DNA from: Camillea tinctor
Lineage: Eukaryota; Ascomycota; Sordariomycetes; Xylariales; Xylariaceae
DNA: 64,000 nt
Direction of reading: 5' to 3'
Assembly (NCBI GenBank): GCA_022578605.1
Contig: MU394061.1
Span: 682,001 to 746,000 of the forward strand
Below, piece after piece: positions 1 through 11,263 of the stretch. The notes beneath the pieces were generated by a model that saw only the letters and a list, made by a program, of their open reading frames with translations, searched no databases and had not been told where the DNA came from. The translations under genes were made by a program, and so were the position numbers. The first letter of the stretch is position 1; each line of letters starts with the position of its first letter.

Positions 1-75
1 TTCCCTCCAAACCCCTTTCCCCTAGTGTGATTTAGGCCACCTCTATCCCATAATAGAATCAATCAGGTGAGAACC

Positions 76-1307
76 TCACATCTTGGACTTGATGTCCTCG
101 AAGAGGGCCTTGAGGGCGTCCATATCGGTCGGCTGCTGGGGCCAGCCGACGCCGAGACCTTGCTCCTCGCTGGGCTTGGGGATCTAAGGTGCCCGTGTTA
201 GCCCTTCTCTTCCTCTCTATTTTTGTGATGGAAAGGGAGGAAAGGGGATAGATTGCATGGGTGGTGTTGAGGCTAGACGTACCATGTGGAAGTGAACCTG
301 GAGATCGAGAATTTATAGCTGGTTAGTTATCCATATACTAGGCATACCATATCCAGGTATGTTTATGAATTTCCTTCCTTCCTCTTTTTGAGGAAAAAAG
401 GGGAGAGAACAGGAATTATGGGTTCGGAGTGAGGCTTCGTTTTGTGGAAGCTTTGTTAACTCACGTGGTCGACGAGCTGGTGTGCGATGCGGCCGTTGTT
501 CTGCAGGATGTTGTAGTTGGTAGCTCCCGTGGCGGCGACGAGCTTCTTGGCTACGGGCTATTATTTGGCAGGGGGGGCGAGAACATTGATTTCTTGTATT
601 AGCATATTTATAGTCTAGTACTTGCTTGATTTCTTCTTTCTTTCTTCATACACATACACATACACACGCCTACTCTCTTCTATATACTTCTCTCACTCCC
701 TCTTTCTCTCTCTCTGTCTCTCTTGCTCGTCCTTACTCTCCATCAAATTAAGGTAAAGGGTAAGGGGAGTCAGCTGGACTTACCAAGATCTCGCTCAGGT
801 GTTCATCTGGGATGTCGGAGAGCTTCTCACCGTGGAACTTGGGGATGACGAGCTATAGCGAAGGATGGGAATGTAAGTAAAAGCATGCTTGAGAAGTCGA
901 TAGTCGATTGGTCCTTTCTCGCCATTCGACCTGGTTGACTTACAGCATGGCCCTTGCTCAAGGGGTTGATGTCGAGGAAGGCGAGAGTCTTATCGCTCTC
1001 AAAGAGCTTAAAGCATGGGATCTCACCTATTTATTTTGGATTTTCTCAAGTTAGTTTATGTTACTTATATAGGCTTTGAGGCTGCATATCTGAGTAAGGA
1101 TGAATGAGCAGCCGACTCATTGGAGCAAGATAGATTTATTATAATGATGAAAAGCATACATATAGAAATGATAGGAGAGGGGGAAGGCTTCTAGTTCGAA
1201 AGTGAGATCGATGAGGGGCAATGAAGAAAGAGGGGAGGGGATTCGGGAATTGAGGAGGGATAACAAGACTTGCCCTTGATGATCTTGCAGAAGATACAAG
1301 CTGCCAT
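76..1307 (-). CDS. HNT1: HIT-domain nucleotide hydrolase (HINT/Hnt1-like), six exons
   Basis: Purine nucleoside phosphoramidase of the histidine-triad HINT branch; the family hydrolyses AMP-lysine and AMP-NH2 type substrates. I rebuilt six exons on the minus strand: 1274-1307, 944-1026, 784-852, 465-557, 283-297 and 76-183. They total 402 nt and give 133 aa, the usual HINT length. The N-terminus MAACIFCKIIKGEIPCF is typical. The active-site triad H-V-H-F-H lies at residues 93-97, with His95 the expected nucleophile, and is split over exons 4 and 5. Exon 5 is only 15 nt (Val-His-Phe-His-Met). Intron 1 has a GC donor (GCAAGT), and only this donor restores the KGEIP reading frame. The protein has no signal peptide, so it is cytosolic or nuclear. 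It is head-to-head with the gelsolin-like gene, 1.36 kb away. Family assignment is firm; the symbol is by homology. Confidence 0.93.
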
Positions 1308-2662
1308 TTTGGAGGACATTAGTAGTGAATACTTTAAATAGTCCTAGATGAAGAGACGTAATCTGCAGAAGAGAAAATCAAAACGTTTTATGTCAATACT
1401 GGTTGATGTAGAATCGATATAAGTGGGATGAGGACGTAACTCGGTATCTTTTTATTATACAAAGGTAACCCCGACGTCAGATAGAGGGGCAGCTGGCAAG
1501 CAATGTACAGTGTTTTCACAGTATAAAGAGAATATATAAACTGTAAATCATCAAAGTCACCCAAGTACTACTAATAGGTGCTGCAAATGTGAGATGCATA
1601 ATATAATGCCTACGTCTACAATGCGAAAAGAGACAATTGAATTGATTGAGATAAATGACAAAAAAAATTTGAAAAGGAAAAAGAAATTTCCATGATTACA
1701 TATCATATTACCTATATGTATTCGTTAGATGGGGAGAGGTATCACTAAAAAAAAGGAAAAACAAAATGCAAAAAGTAAACTTGAATCTGAGACTCTCAGA
1801 GAATGTTTTCCAAAGATTAGGTAATGGAGCACTGTGGGACGAATACGGTATTTTCTGGTAAAAGGCAAGAAAATATTCCGACTTATTCATTCCCGCTCCA
1901 ACGAATCTTTGTTTTATTCTGATTTATATACCTAGGGACAGACCTACACAGCAAACAAGTGCAATCATGCGAAGCTTTGCCGGCGCACCGTGCGTGGTGG
2001 TAGAGCTTAGACCCGTATGTGCTCTCAGCACAGCGAGGCCCTGTACTTTTATACTCTACACTACCTAGCAGTAGGTACCCACCGAGATATAGCGGGGAGC
2101 CAGGCTCACTATACGCTGGTCTACGACTTTGTTCTACTACATAACTATCCATGTATGATGCGGTCGCGTTTTGATATGCCTTTTAAATAGCCAACTGTAT
2201 GCATTTCCCTTTAACACTATTTAATCTGTTTTTATATATTTCTCTGGGATCTAGAGTAAGTACAATACAATATCTAGGTACACTTGGTAGCAAGCTATTT
2301 GGATTCCTGGGAGGTAACCTGCTTCCTCCCCTTCTCCCCGCCTTGCCCCAGTTCGAGAAATGGACGGTGTCTGACCTGAGACAATGGGAACTTGGCTGTT
2401 ACCCCCATTACGTCAACAGGACCCTTTCAAAGTTGATCGTGTAACCAATTTATTGGCTCGACACCTCAAAGTGCGCCTGTTCAAAGAACTAAAAGTAAAT
2501 AAACAGGAGGCTATTCATCGGCTTTATTAAAGAGTGATATCCTTAGTAGGAAACTTTGCATACATCGAACCACCTTCGTCTTGTTTACCATAAACCCCCC
2601 CTCATTGCTATCTATAACCGCTTATTGCCACTATTCGACCCTACATACCTGTTAGCGTCAAC
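1308..2662. other. Intergenic, head-to-head promoters
   Basis: Bidirectional upstream region of the HIT gene (minus) and the gelsolin-like gene (plus). Small ORFs here (an 89-aa one at 1883-2152 minus and an 81-aa one at 2199-2444 plus) show no recognisable motif. I see no tRNA, no transposon ORF and no clear TATA box. Confidence 0.6.
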
Positions 2663-3835
2663 ATGGCACCGCATGATGGGCTAGTCCACCAGAAGGAGTA
2701 CGACTGGAGGGATAGCAACGTCGAGTTCATCGGCTCAGACATCGACCACAAAGTCAAGTACAATTCAGCCGCCACGGAACCAGCCTGGCAGGATGTAGGG
2801 AAAGCCCCGGGACTTCTCATCTGGCGCATCGAGGATTTTCAGGTAGTACCCTGACCACAAGAGCAGTACGGCGAGTTTCACGAGGGCGACAGCTATATTG
2901 TCCTGCACTCCTACAAGCTGGGCAGCAAGGACGGCGAGGAGAAGCTGGGCCACGACATCTTCTTTTGGCTCGGGAGCAAGACCTCGCAGGACGAGGCAGG
3001 GACAGCGGCCTACAAGACGGTCGAGCTCGACGAGTTCCTACACGGCATCGCCACGCAGCACCGCGAACTACAGCAAGAGTCCTCGGATGACTTCATGTCT
3101 CTATTTCCACGTATCCGCATCCTGTCGGGCGGCGTGCGTTCAGGATTCACGCACGTCGAGACCGAAGCGGCGCCCGAAGAGCGCGTCACGCTCCTGCGCA
3201 TCTTCAAGAACCCGCGCTCGGCCAAGGCCGACGCCGTGGTCGTGTACGAGGTGGAGCCGACGTGGCGCAGCGTCGACGAGGACGACGTCTTCGTGCTCGA
3301 GCACAGCGGCAAGGTCTGGGTGTGGCAGGGCCGCAACTGCACGCCCATGGAGAAGGCCAAGGCCGCCCAGGTCGTCCACGACATGACCCTCGCCAAGCAC
3401 ATGGACGTCGAGGTGCTCTCGCAGTCGGAGCCCCGCTCCCGCACCGTCGTCGCTATGCTCGGCGGCAGCGAGGAGGCGGGCGACGAGCCCCTGAAGGCGC
3501 CGAGGCCGATGGCTAGGCGCGAGAGCGGGCGCCCGCGCAAGCTGTGGCGGCTGTCGGATGCTTCGGGCAGCCTTGAGTTCACGCCCGTCAAGGAAGGGGA
3601 GGACATCAGCCAGGCGGACCTGGATAGCAGCGACGTGTTCCTACTGGACACGGGAAGCGGTGTCTGGGTGTGGCAGGGTGCGGGGGCCAGCCGGACGGAG
3701 AAGGCCATGTAGATCAAAGTAGCGGAGGCATACGTCCGGCAGCTGAGAGACTCATCGGGTGCGCACCTCACGCCTATCTCGAAGGTGGTGGATGGTAATG
3801 AGAGCCCGGCGTTTGTCGCTGCGCTTCAGGGGTAG
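2663..3835 (+). pseudogene. Severin/gelsolin-like actin-capping gene interrupted by two in-frame stops
   Basis: One continuous frame of 391 codons reads as a three-repeat gelsolin-family protein (severin/fragmin type, which severs and caps actin filaments in a Ca-dependent way). Repeat 1 has LLIWRIEDF, then YGEFHEGDSYIVLHSY and DIFFWLG. Repeat 2 has VWVWQGRNC. Repeat 3 has DVFLLDTGSGVWVWQG and a terminal helix, and the frame ends with TAG at 3833-3835. About 390 aa matches fungal severins. Two stop codons break the frame: TGA at 2852-2854 (codon 64, between VVP and PQEQYGEF) and TAG at 3710-3712 (codon 350, between EKAM and IKVAEAYV). Both sit where I would expect Trp (TGG), so each is a single G-to-A difference. 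There is no frameshift and no plausible intron around either stop. Possible explanations are a young pseudogene, sequencing error, stop readthrough or A-to-I editing. Codon use is strongly GC-rich from about 2890, which argues for recent coding constraint. Confidence 0.75.
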
Positions 3836-4568
3836 CTAGCTTAGCTATGTAAATGCCCCTTTTCTTACCTTAGGTATCACACACATACACACACCCAGGC
3901 ATGCAATTGACATTATTACCAAGATAAAGTATTTATTTTGTATGATTAATATGCACTTACTATATGGGTGGGCTATATACCACATAAATGTTGTTAATCC
4001 GTGTAAGTGGATTGGGTGTTAGTGACGCCTTCGTGTTATCTCTAGGAGGCCAGCTGAACTCAATCCTAGCAGATAAGTAGATGGGATATAAGGAGGTTAA
4101 GGGGTTATCCAATAGACAGTTGGCAGGTGAAGCAGTAGTGTACAACCACACTTAAAGGTTAGCTTACATACCTAAATTAAGTGGATCTCTCCTAAATTGA
4201 AATCTTTGACGCGTCGGGTCCGGGTCTCGTCTCATCTCTCTGGCCTTTTCTCTTTTTAAAGTTAGGTTATGTACATACCTACCTAGGTACCTAGGTTAGT
4301 AGGCTAGCCATTAGCACACTTACATCGCAGGTAGGCAGGTACCTAAAGCTAAAGCTTAAAAGGTAATCGGGTCAGACCATTGCTGTATGTAAGCAAAAAG
4401 GGTCCTTTTTAATTTGCGAGAATCGCCAATTTAGCCTTTCCGTCATCCTCCACCACCACCACAACAACAAGAACAACAATAACAACCTTCACCCTAAAGT
4501 CTCTAGGTTGTTTACTTCAATGCATTTCAATTGAGAGAGCCCACTCGCCCAACTCTCCTTTCCTAGCC
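3836..4568. other. Intergenic, LCB1 promoter and leader
   Basis: Non-coding region between the gelsolin-like gene and LCB1. It holds several TACCTA/TAGGTA motifs around 4270-4345 and a CCACCACCACCACAACAACA-like leader just upstream of LCB1 (about 4450-4490). No ORF is worth reporting. Confidence 0.6.
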
Positions 4569-6379
4569 ATGGATCTTCACGAGGCGCAAGCCTACCTCCA
4601 GGCTTCGCTCCACGAAATATCCGAGGCCTTCCAGAAGGTCCCCGGAAGCGCCGTCTTGATCCGATACATCCAGTCCAGCTACCAGAATGATCCCGTCCGC
4701 TCTGCTATCGAACTCATACTGGTCATATTCTTTGTTCGCTACCTGCTGTCGCCCTCGTACCCTACCCATGACCCCAACTATGTGAAACTCCGCGAGGACG
4801 AGATCGATGAGTTGGTCAAGGAGTGGGAGCCCGAGCCATTGGTCTCTCCCCAGTCTGCCCTTCAGGAGGCCGAAGCCGAGAAGGTGCCTGTCATTGTTGG
4901 GTAAAGCATTCAGAACCCCCAGGAGAAACTAATAAGGAGTCAATTGGTTGCTAATCCATGCCATGTAGACCGACTGGACCCAAGGTGAAGCTAGCAAATG
5001 GCAGGACGGTCACAAATCTCGCCTCGTACAACTTCTACAACTTGAACGCCAGCGAATCCATCAAGGAGAAGGCCATACAGACGCTACGCACTTATGGAGT
5101 CGGTCCTTGTGGCCCGCCCCAGTTCTACGGTACCCAGGATGTCCATATGAATACTGAAGCCGACATTGCCGCCTTCCTCGGTACGCAGAGCAGCATTCTA
5201 TACGCCCACGCCTTCTCTACCATTACCAGTGTCATCCCGTGTTTCTGCAAGCGAGGCGACGTCATTGTCGCCGACAAGATGGTCAACTACCCGATTCGCA
5301 AGGGACTGGAGGCCTCGAGGAGCACGATCCGCTGGTACAACCACAACGATATGGAAGACTTGGAAAAGGTCATGAGCAAAGTGGCTCAGGAGCAGGCTAA
5401 GAAGAAGATCCTGACCAGACGATTCATCGTGACGGAGGGTCTTTTCGAGATGGTTGGCGACTGTTCTGATCTCCCCAAGCTCGTAAGGCACCTCTTCTAT
5501 ATGCCCCTGCCCAGATCACACATGTAGGTAGCACGCCTTGCTGACAGCACACCGCCTACAGATTGAACTCAAGGAAAAGTACAAGTTCCGCCTTGCTCTG
5601 GATGAAACCAACTCGTTTGGTGTACTCGGTCGTAATGGTCGGGGTCTCACCGAGGCTCAGAATGTAGATTCGGAGGCGGTGGACGTGATCATTGGTTCTC
5701 TCTCTGGTCCTCTCTGTGCTGCTGGTGGTTTCTGTGCTGGATCGAAGGATGTAGTACAGCATCAACGCATCAACGCAGCAGCGTATACCTATTCGGCTGC
5801 TCTACCTGCCATGTCTGCGGTGACGGCGAGCGAGACCCTGAACGTACTGCAATGCAACCCCGATATCCTGATACAGTGCCGCGAAAACATCCGGGCTATG
5901 AGGGCCCAACTCGACCCCCGGAGCGATTGGGTGAAGTGCACGAGCGACCCCGAGAACCCGGTTATGCTGCTCGTGCTCAAGCCCGAGGTGATCCAGTCGA
6001 GGCGGTTGACTATTGAAGACCAAGACCGGCTCTTCCTCGAGTGCTGCGAAGAAGTAAGTTTAACTCCAATAGCAGGTTTTTATTTTTTGGTTTTTTTCCT
6101 CCTCATTATTTTTATATTCAAAATATCAGCAGCTAGCTAACTAGAATAATATTGCAGTCACTTGCCAATGGGGTCCTAATCACCAGGTTGAAGTGCATGC
6201 CCCTGATAGATAGCCTAGGGCCGTTGAATGCAGATGTCAACATCCAGCCAGCGCTCAAGGTGTGCATCACTTCGGGTCTGTCCAAGAAGGAGATCGAGAA
6301 GGCGGGCATCACGATTCGCCACGCGATCACCAAGGTCATGACACGTAAGACTAACAGACAAGCAAACCTGTCTGGTTAG
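4569..6379 (+). CDS. LCB1: Serine palmitoyltransferase subunit 1
   Basis: Regulatory, non-catalytic subunit of serine palmitoyltransferase, which condenses L-serine and palmitoyl-CoA in the first step of sphingolipid synthesis at the ER membrane. Four exons: 4569-4900, 4969-5482, 5562-6053 and 6158-6379, 519 aa in total. A membrane segment lies near residues 44-62 (IELILVIFFVRYLL). The alpha-oxoamine synthase fold follows: LASYNFYNLN, YGVGPCGPPQFYGT (with the conserved Cys equivalent to the one mutated in human SPTLC1 neuropathy), and DETNSFGVLGRNGRG. As usual for LCB1, the PLP-binding Lys found in LCB2 is absent. All three introns use GT-AG sites and keep phase. Start choice: ATG 4569 has a good context (gccATGG) and gives the expected N-terminus. 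The extreme C-terminus (KVMTRKTNRQANLSG) is read to the first stop; a further small exon cannot be excluded. Confidence 0.95.
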
Positions 6380-8172
6380 GAATCATTCAGCTTTTCATGA
6401 TTAACTCAGGTTTTAAAATGGAGAGGGAGATGGGGGCCAGGGAGGTTAAAAGGTAATGGGTGATAGCGAGATACGCGGGAACGAACGTGAATATGTACGG
6501 GTTATCGTTACGTTTTTTAAGGTTTAACGATGATGCATAATGGATGAATAGTGTCAGGACAGGAGTTGTTTTTGCTATTGTTGCTGCATTGAGCACCGGT
6601 CTTGTCAATTTTTTTTTCCTTTTCTTTTCTTTTTTTTTTTAATACAAAAAGGAGGAAAAGAAGAAAAGAGATGGGCTCATATGATGGATAGAATATACAA
6701 CACACACATATACATACACCATATATATGTATATATGTATATATATATACTAATTGCTAATCCTTTTCTGAGAAATTCGGCTCGGAATAGTTCGGTTGAC
6801 TAGCTTGTCTAGTATCTACTTATAAAAGTCTTCTTGGTGGTTGAGAATAGGCAATACACCGTTCTTTTATCAAGATATACCAATCTGGGTAATAGTCAAG
6901 TGTTGTTTGTTGTTGATAGATAAGCTTAGGTAAATAGGTAAAACATGTTTGGGTCTTGTGGCTTAGAAGTGCTTCTAGGAAGGCACGCTATTTATTTTGA
7001 TCTGGATGGTGTTTACTATCAAACGTACTTGCCTTATGTAGGTTATTTGTTTCTCTTCTCTTTCCTCTCTCTGTATGTCTACCTGGGTACTTACTAGTCT
7101 CCCCTTCTCTCTTTTTCTTCTTCTTCTTTCCTTTCCACCAACACCAACTTTCCTTTAAGATCACCACCACCACCACCACCAAAGCTATTAACCTCGTTCA
7201 TTCACTCATTTACTAACCAAGGTTAATATATTCACTCAGTCACTCATTTGATTCACTACAATTTTTCCCTTTTCCTTCTTTTTCTCTCTTTCTCTTTCTT
7301 TTCGTTTCCCAGGTCCAATTAAATATTGAGATACACCCTCTCTCGACTTATAAGAAATTGGATATAAGATACTCACGTATCGCCCATCCACGAAACCTCT
7401 TTTCTTTTCTCTCCCTTTTACTCTTTCTCAGTACGGGAAATATAATTAATATCACAAGGTATTTTAATAAGTTTCTACTCGGAAAAAAAAGAGAAAAAAG
7501 CAAGTGTAAGTGTGTTTATTGTTATTATTATTGTTCCTCTTTCTTTCCCCCCTTGTTTTGATCCTCGACAATTCCTCCCTCGAACGCCCACATTCCCCCC
7601 CCCTACCTCAAAATCCTTTGAGACCTTCTGGAGAGTTACGCATTCCACTTGCTCCTTTTACCACTGGCTGCTAAAGCAACTTCAACCACGAGGCCCAGAG
7701 GTAATCTCTTCTCCCATATACCTTAGATTTTTGACCTCGTTCTCCATCTTGCCCTCCACCCAGACCTAGACCTAGACCTAAGACCTAATACCTAAGACCT
7801 TGAATCGTTCTTGTTCCTATTATTGTCCATATACTCTTAAACAACACTAGTCCCTCTCTCTTCACTCCTTTGTTCCCACTTCTCACTCCCCCCTTTGCTT
7901 TTCTTCTTCTTCTTGTGTCTCTTCTTGTTAGTAGCCCTTGTTGACAGATGGACATCAATTGACGGCCTTTGCTTGTCGCTCGCTGCTTTCATGCCTGTTT
8001 TTTGTTTCTTTTCCTGTCACTCATTTCCCTAACTGCAGAGTCACTCCTTTTCTGCTACAATTTGTTGTTACCGCGCTGACGATCCAGGTCACTGACTTGT
8101 CTTTCGCCTTTCATAACCCTTCGGCTCTCTTACATTTGATCTCCTGAACCTCTTCGGTGATTCTCTGCCGCC
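6380..8172. other. Intergenic, long pyrimidine-rich leader of the GH17 gene
   Basis: About 1.8 kb without a credible gene. The first part is the LCB1 3' flank with an AT dinucleotide-rich stretch (about 6715-6750). From about 7040 to 8170 the plus strand is strikingly C/T-rich, with CCACCA repeats (about 7160-7185) and an AGACCT tandem repeat (7761-7799). This looks like a long promoter/5' UTR for the downstream GH17 gene. Confidence 0.6.
7761..7799. repeat. AGACCT hexamer-like tandem repeat
   Basis: Several imperfect copies of AGACCTA follow one another inside the pyrimidine-rich region about 370 bases upstream of the GH17 start codon. No function is evident. Confidence 0.7.
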
Positions 8173-9539
8173 ATGAGACCTATAGGCATATCTTTTACTT
8201 TCTTTTCCCTTCTTCACTTGTCGGTTGGGCAGCCCAGTAAGTCGCATCGCGTTGTCTTGTCTTCCTCATCCAACTCTACGTAGCCTGTAGCTCTAACTTG
8301 GCCATAGGACATCATCATGCCCACCGTCACAAGGCCAACCGTGACCCAGTGGTCAAGCGGGACAGGATCACTGTCACCGATGATGCCTATCCTACCCAGA
8401 CTGAACTTCCCGAGGTTGTAGTCTATGTTGACCAGAACGGCAACGCCATCCGTACCGCTACTGAGACCGTTGTCTACATACCCGCTACGTCGGAGACACC
8501 ACAAGCAGCTGCTTCGACCTCGTCGCAGGTCGCGCCGCCCCCCGCCGCTGTCTCTGTAGCTTCGGTAGAACAACCAGCACCCGCTGTGTCAAATTCGACA
8601 CCTCCTCCGCCCGCGCCCACGGAGCCAGCCCCTGAACCGATTCCTAGCCCAGCTCAGCAACCGAGTTCATCGGCTTTGAACCCCGTACCACCCCCGCCCG
8701 CCCCTTCAGGTCCGCCACCCTCTTCTTCCGGAGGCAACAACCTTCACGGCATTACCTACTCTCCCTACAAAGGCAACGGCGCCTGCAAGACAGCGGACGA
8801 GGTCGACACAGATTTCTCTCTCTTCGCTCAGGACCACGGCGTCGTTCGGCTATACGGTGTTGATTGTGACCAGGTCGCATCCGCATACAAAGCAGCCAAG
8901 AAGTATGGCAACAAGCTCTTCCTCGGCATCTTTGATATCAGCAATGTAGACCAGGCCGTGTCCACTATGTCCGCGGGCGTCAATAACGACTGGGCTATTG
9001 TCGATACCGTCTCCGTAGGCAATGAATTGGTCAACAATGGTGGAGCTAGCGTGAGCCAGTCCCTGGCTGCGCTGGGTCAGGCGCGGTCTGCCCTGAGAGC
9101 CGCTGGTTATCAAGGCCCCGTCGTGGTCGTAGACACGTTTGTCGCTATGCTCGCTCATCCGGAGCTCTGCGAACAATCTGACTACTGCGCCGTCAACGTC
9201 CACCCCTTCTTCGACCCCAACACCGGCGCCAACCAGGCCGGCTCGTTCGTCACCAACACGGTCAGCAGGATCCGTGGCAGCCTATCTGACCAGAACAAGC
9301 GCATTGTCGTTACGGAAACGGGCTGGCCCTGGCAAGGCAATGCCAACGGCGCTGCCCTACCCGGCATGGACCAGCAGGCGTCGGCGCTCGCCTCGATCAA
9401 GGGCGCCTACACGAGCAACGCCGGGGATGTGATCCTGTTCACAGCCTTCAACGACTTGTGGAAGAAGCCCGAGGCGGGCACCTTCATGGCGGAGCAGTTC
9501 TGGGGCATGGGAGGACGGTATTCTCCATGCGATGAATAG
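8173..9539 (+). CDS. Secreted GH17 cell-wall beta-glucanase (BtgE/Scw11-like)
   Basis: Predicted extracellular, wall-associated endo-beta-1,3-glucanase or glucanosyltransferase of family GH17. Two exons, 8173-8236 and 8308-9539, give 431 aa. I chose the acceptor at 8307 because CTCTAAC lies just upstream as a branch point. An alternative acceptor at 8283 would add eight residues. The order is: signal peptide (MRPIGISFTFFSLLHLSVG), a His-rich HHHAHRH patch, a dibasic VVKRD site that could be cut by Kex2, a Pro/Ser/Thr-rich linker (about residues 80-155), then the catalytic domain starting LHGITYSPY. The general acid is Glu261 in VGNE and the nucleophile is Glu358 in VTETGWPW. It is convergent with FKS1, which makes the polymer this enzyme remodels. 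There is no clear GPI signal at the C-terminus (YSPCDE). Confidence 0.9.
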
Positions 9540-11263
9540 GAACACTAATTAGGGGGTCGATGTTATGTGGGATTTCTCTTTCTTTTCTTTTCATTGCGTT
9601 ACGACGTGACGAGAATAGGACTGGACTGGACAGGGTATAGGACTTGACTTAGGGTGGTTGGGATTTTAAGGGAAAGGGAGTTTGCGTTGTTCTTAGGGTT
9701 AGGTGGAAAAGGGAGAGAACAAAAAAAAGGGGGGGAGGGGACATAAAATCTTCGGTTTGAGGATGGGACAACCAAAAGAAAAACTGAGTTGATAAATTGG
9801 GCAGACGACTTACCTATAAGAAGATCTTCTCACCTACCTACCTATCCCCTTTTTTTTTCTCTTCTGTTTTTCTTTCTACGAGGGTTTTTTTTTTAATTAT
9901 CAACTTCTTAAGACTTTTAATTCCTGAAGATGAGAAACAAAAACCAACCTCTTCTCCCCCTTTTTGTACGATTTCGATAGCATTCCATTTTCTTTTATTA
10001 TTTTATTGAATTTTCTAACTCTGTTCTGGGTTTTGTCCCCTTTCTTCTTTTTACACGAATAAGAAAAGTGACCGGAGAATTGACTTAAAGTAGATAAATA
10101 ATGGTAGTTGGTGTTGTGTTTCCGATTTATATCGAGGGTAAAGTGCTGGGGTTTAGTTGTGCTGCTTGGGCGATACGTCATTGGCTCTTGATTTTTTTTG
10201 GGGGGGGGGACTTTGCGTTCGTGTTTGCGCCTTGGTTCGATGTGTGTAATGCGTGATACGCGGTTCAATGTGACATCTATCTAGCATGGAGAGATATGTG
10301 ATAGGAGGGCAGAAAGAAAATGATTAGGAAATAAAGCAAAGCAAGAAAATCTCCTACCTCTTCTCTAACTTATTCTTCGTCAATAGGTACGTACGTAATG
10401 AAGCTGAAACCAGCAAACGAACTAATCATGGAGAAGACCTGCCTTGTAAGAGAGTGGGAGAGGAGAGGATAACTCTAGGTTTAGGAAGGACTTCTTCTTT
10501 TTCCTCTTCTAAGGGAAACCAAAGCCACGGTAACAACCTCTTAGAACGACTCTAGATATATAGCTCAACCCGTATGATTCGGCCGGTCGATGGAATGTAT
10601 CACCATACAGATGTTGTTAGAGGAAGTAGGATAGGCAAATGGGAGAAGAGGGGGCAAAGATTGACCATGGTTGTCGCCGCTATCGTCATTATCTCAACTA
10701 CGTATCCCAAAGTATCTATAGCCTACCTACCTGAGGTAGGCTAGATCCGCAGTTCAGCTACATAGCAAGACCTGGGTTAAAGGGAATCTTCGCGGCGTTT
10801 CATAAATACCTAGGTTAGGTTCGGAGGTATCTTACAAGAAAACAAAACCACAAAGGGATCAGCAGCGAGGATATCAATATACATTCACAAGTCAAAAATA
10901 AATAGGTTAATAAAAAGGACCTCATTTGTAGTCATTAAGTAGCAGTAGCAAAAACACCATTTCATTTTCCATTTGCGACATGTAGTTTAAAAAACAACCA
11001 ATTCAGATGTTGTGGCCCCGCGACTCTAATGAGGAATAATAATGAAACGAAGAAAACGAAACCATGTGCCATGCCGATCTCTCTGTGTTCTCTTTAATCA
11101 ATACATAAAAACCAATAACCCCCCTCCTTTTCCCCCTTCCAAACGAGACTTGAGACATCAACAGGAGAGAAGCTTTCTATGAGCCATAATTACCATACCA
11201 ACATTGGAGGAGCCTCTTTTTTTCCTATGGTACACAAAGAAGGCTCCTAAACCATTTCCCCAT
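9540..11263. other. Convergent 3' flanks of GH17 gene and FKS1
   Basis: About 1.7 kb between two convergent stop codons. It is rich in homopolymer runs (for example a G run at about 10200) and has TACCTA motifs (9833-9843 and 10725-10742). The small ORFs seen here are low-complexity chance frames. No RNA gene recognised. Confidence 0.55.

Noticed and set aside
1883..2152. 89-aa minus ORF
   Set aside because: No recognisable features; in the promoter region of two real genes.
2199..2444. 81-aa hydrophobic plus ORF
   Set aside because: Chance frame in a spacer; no signal-peptide architecture or homology I can recognise.
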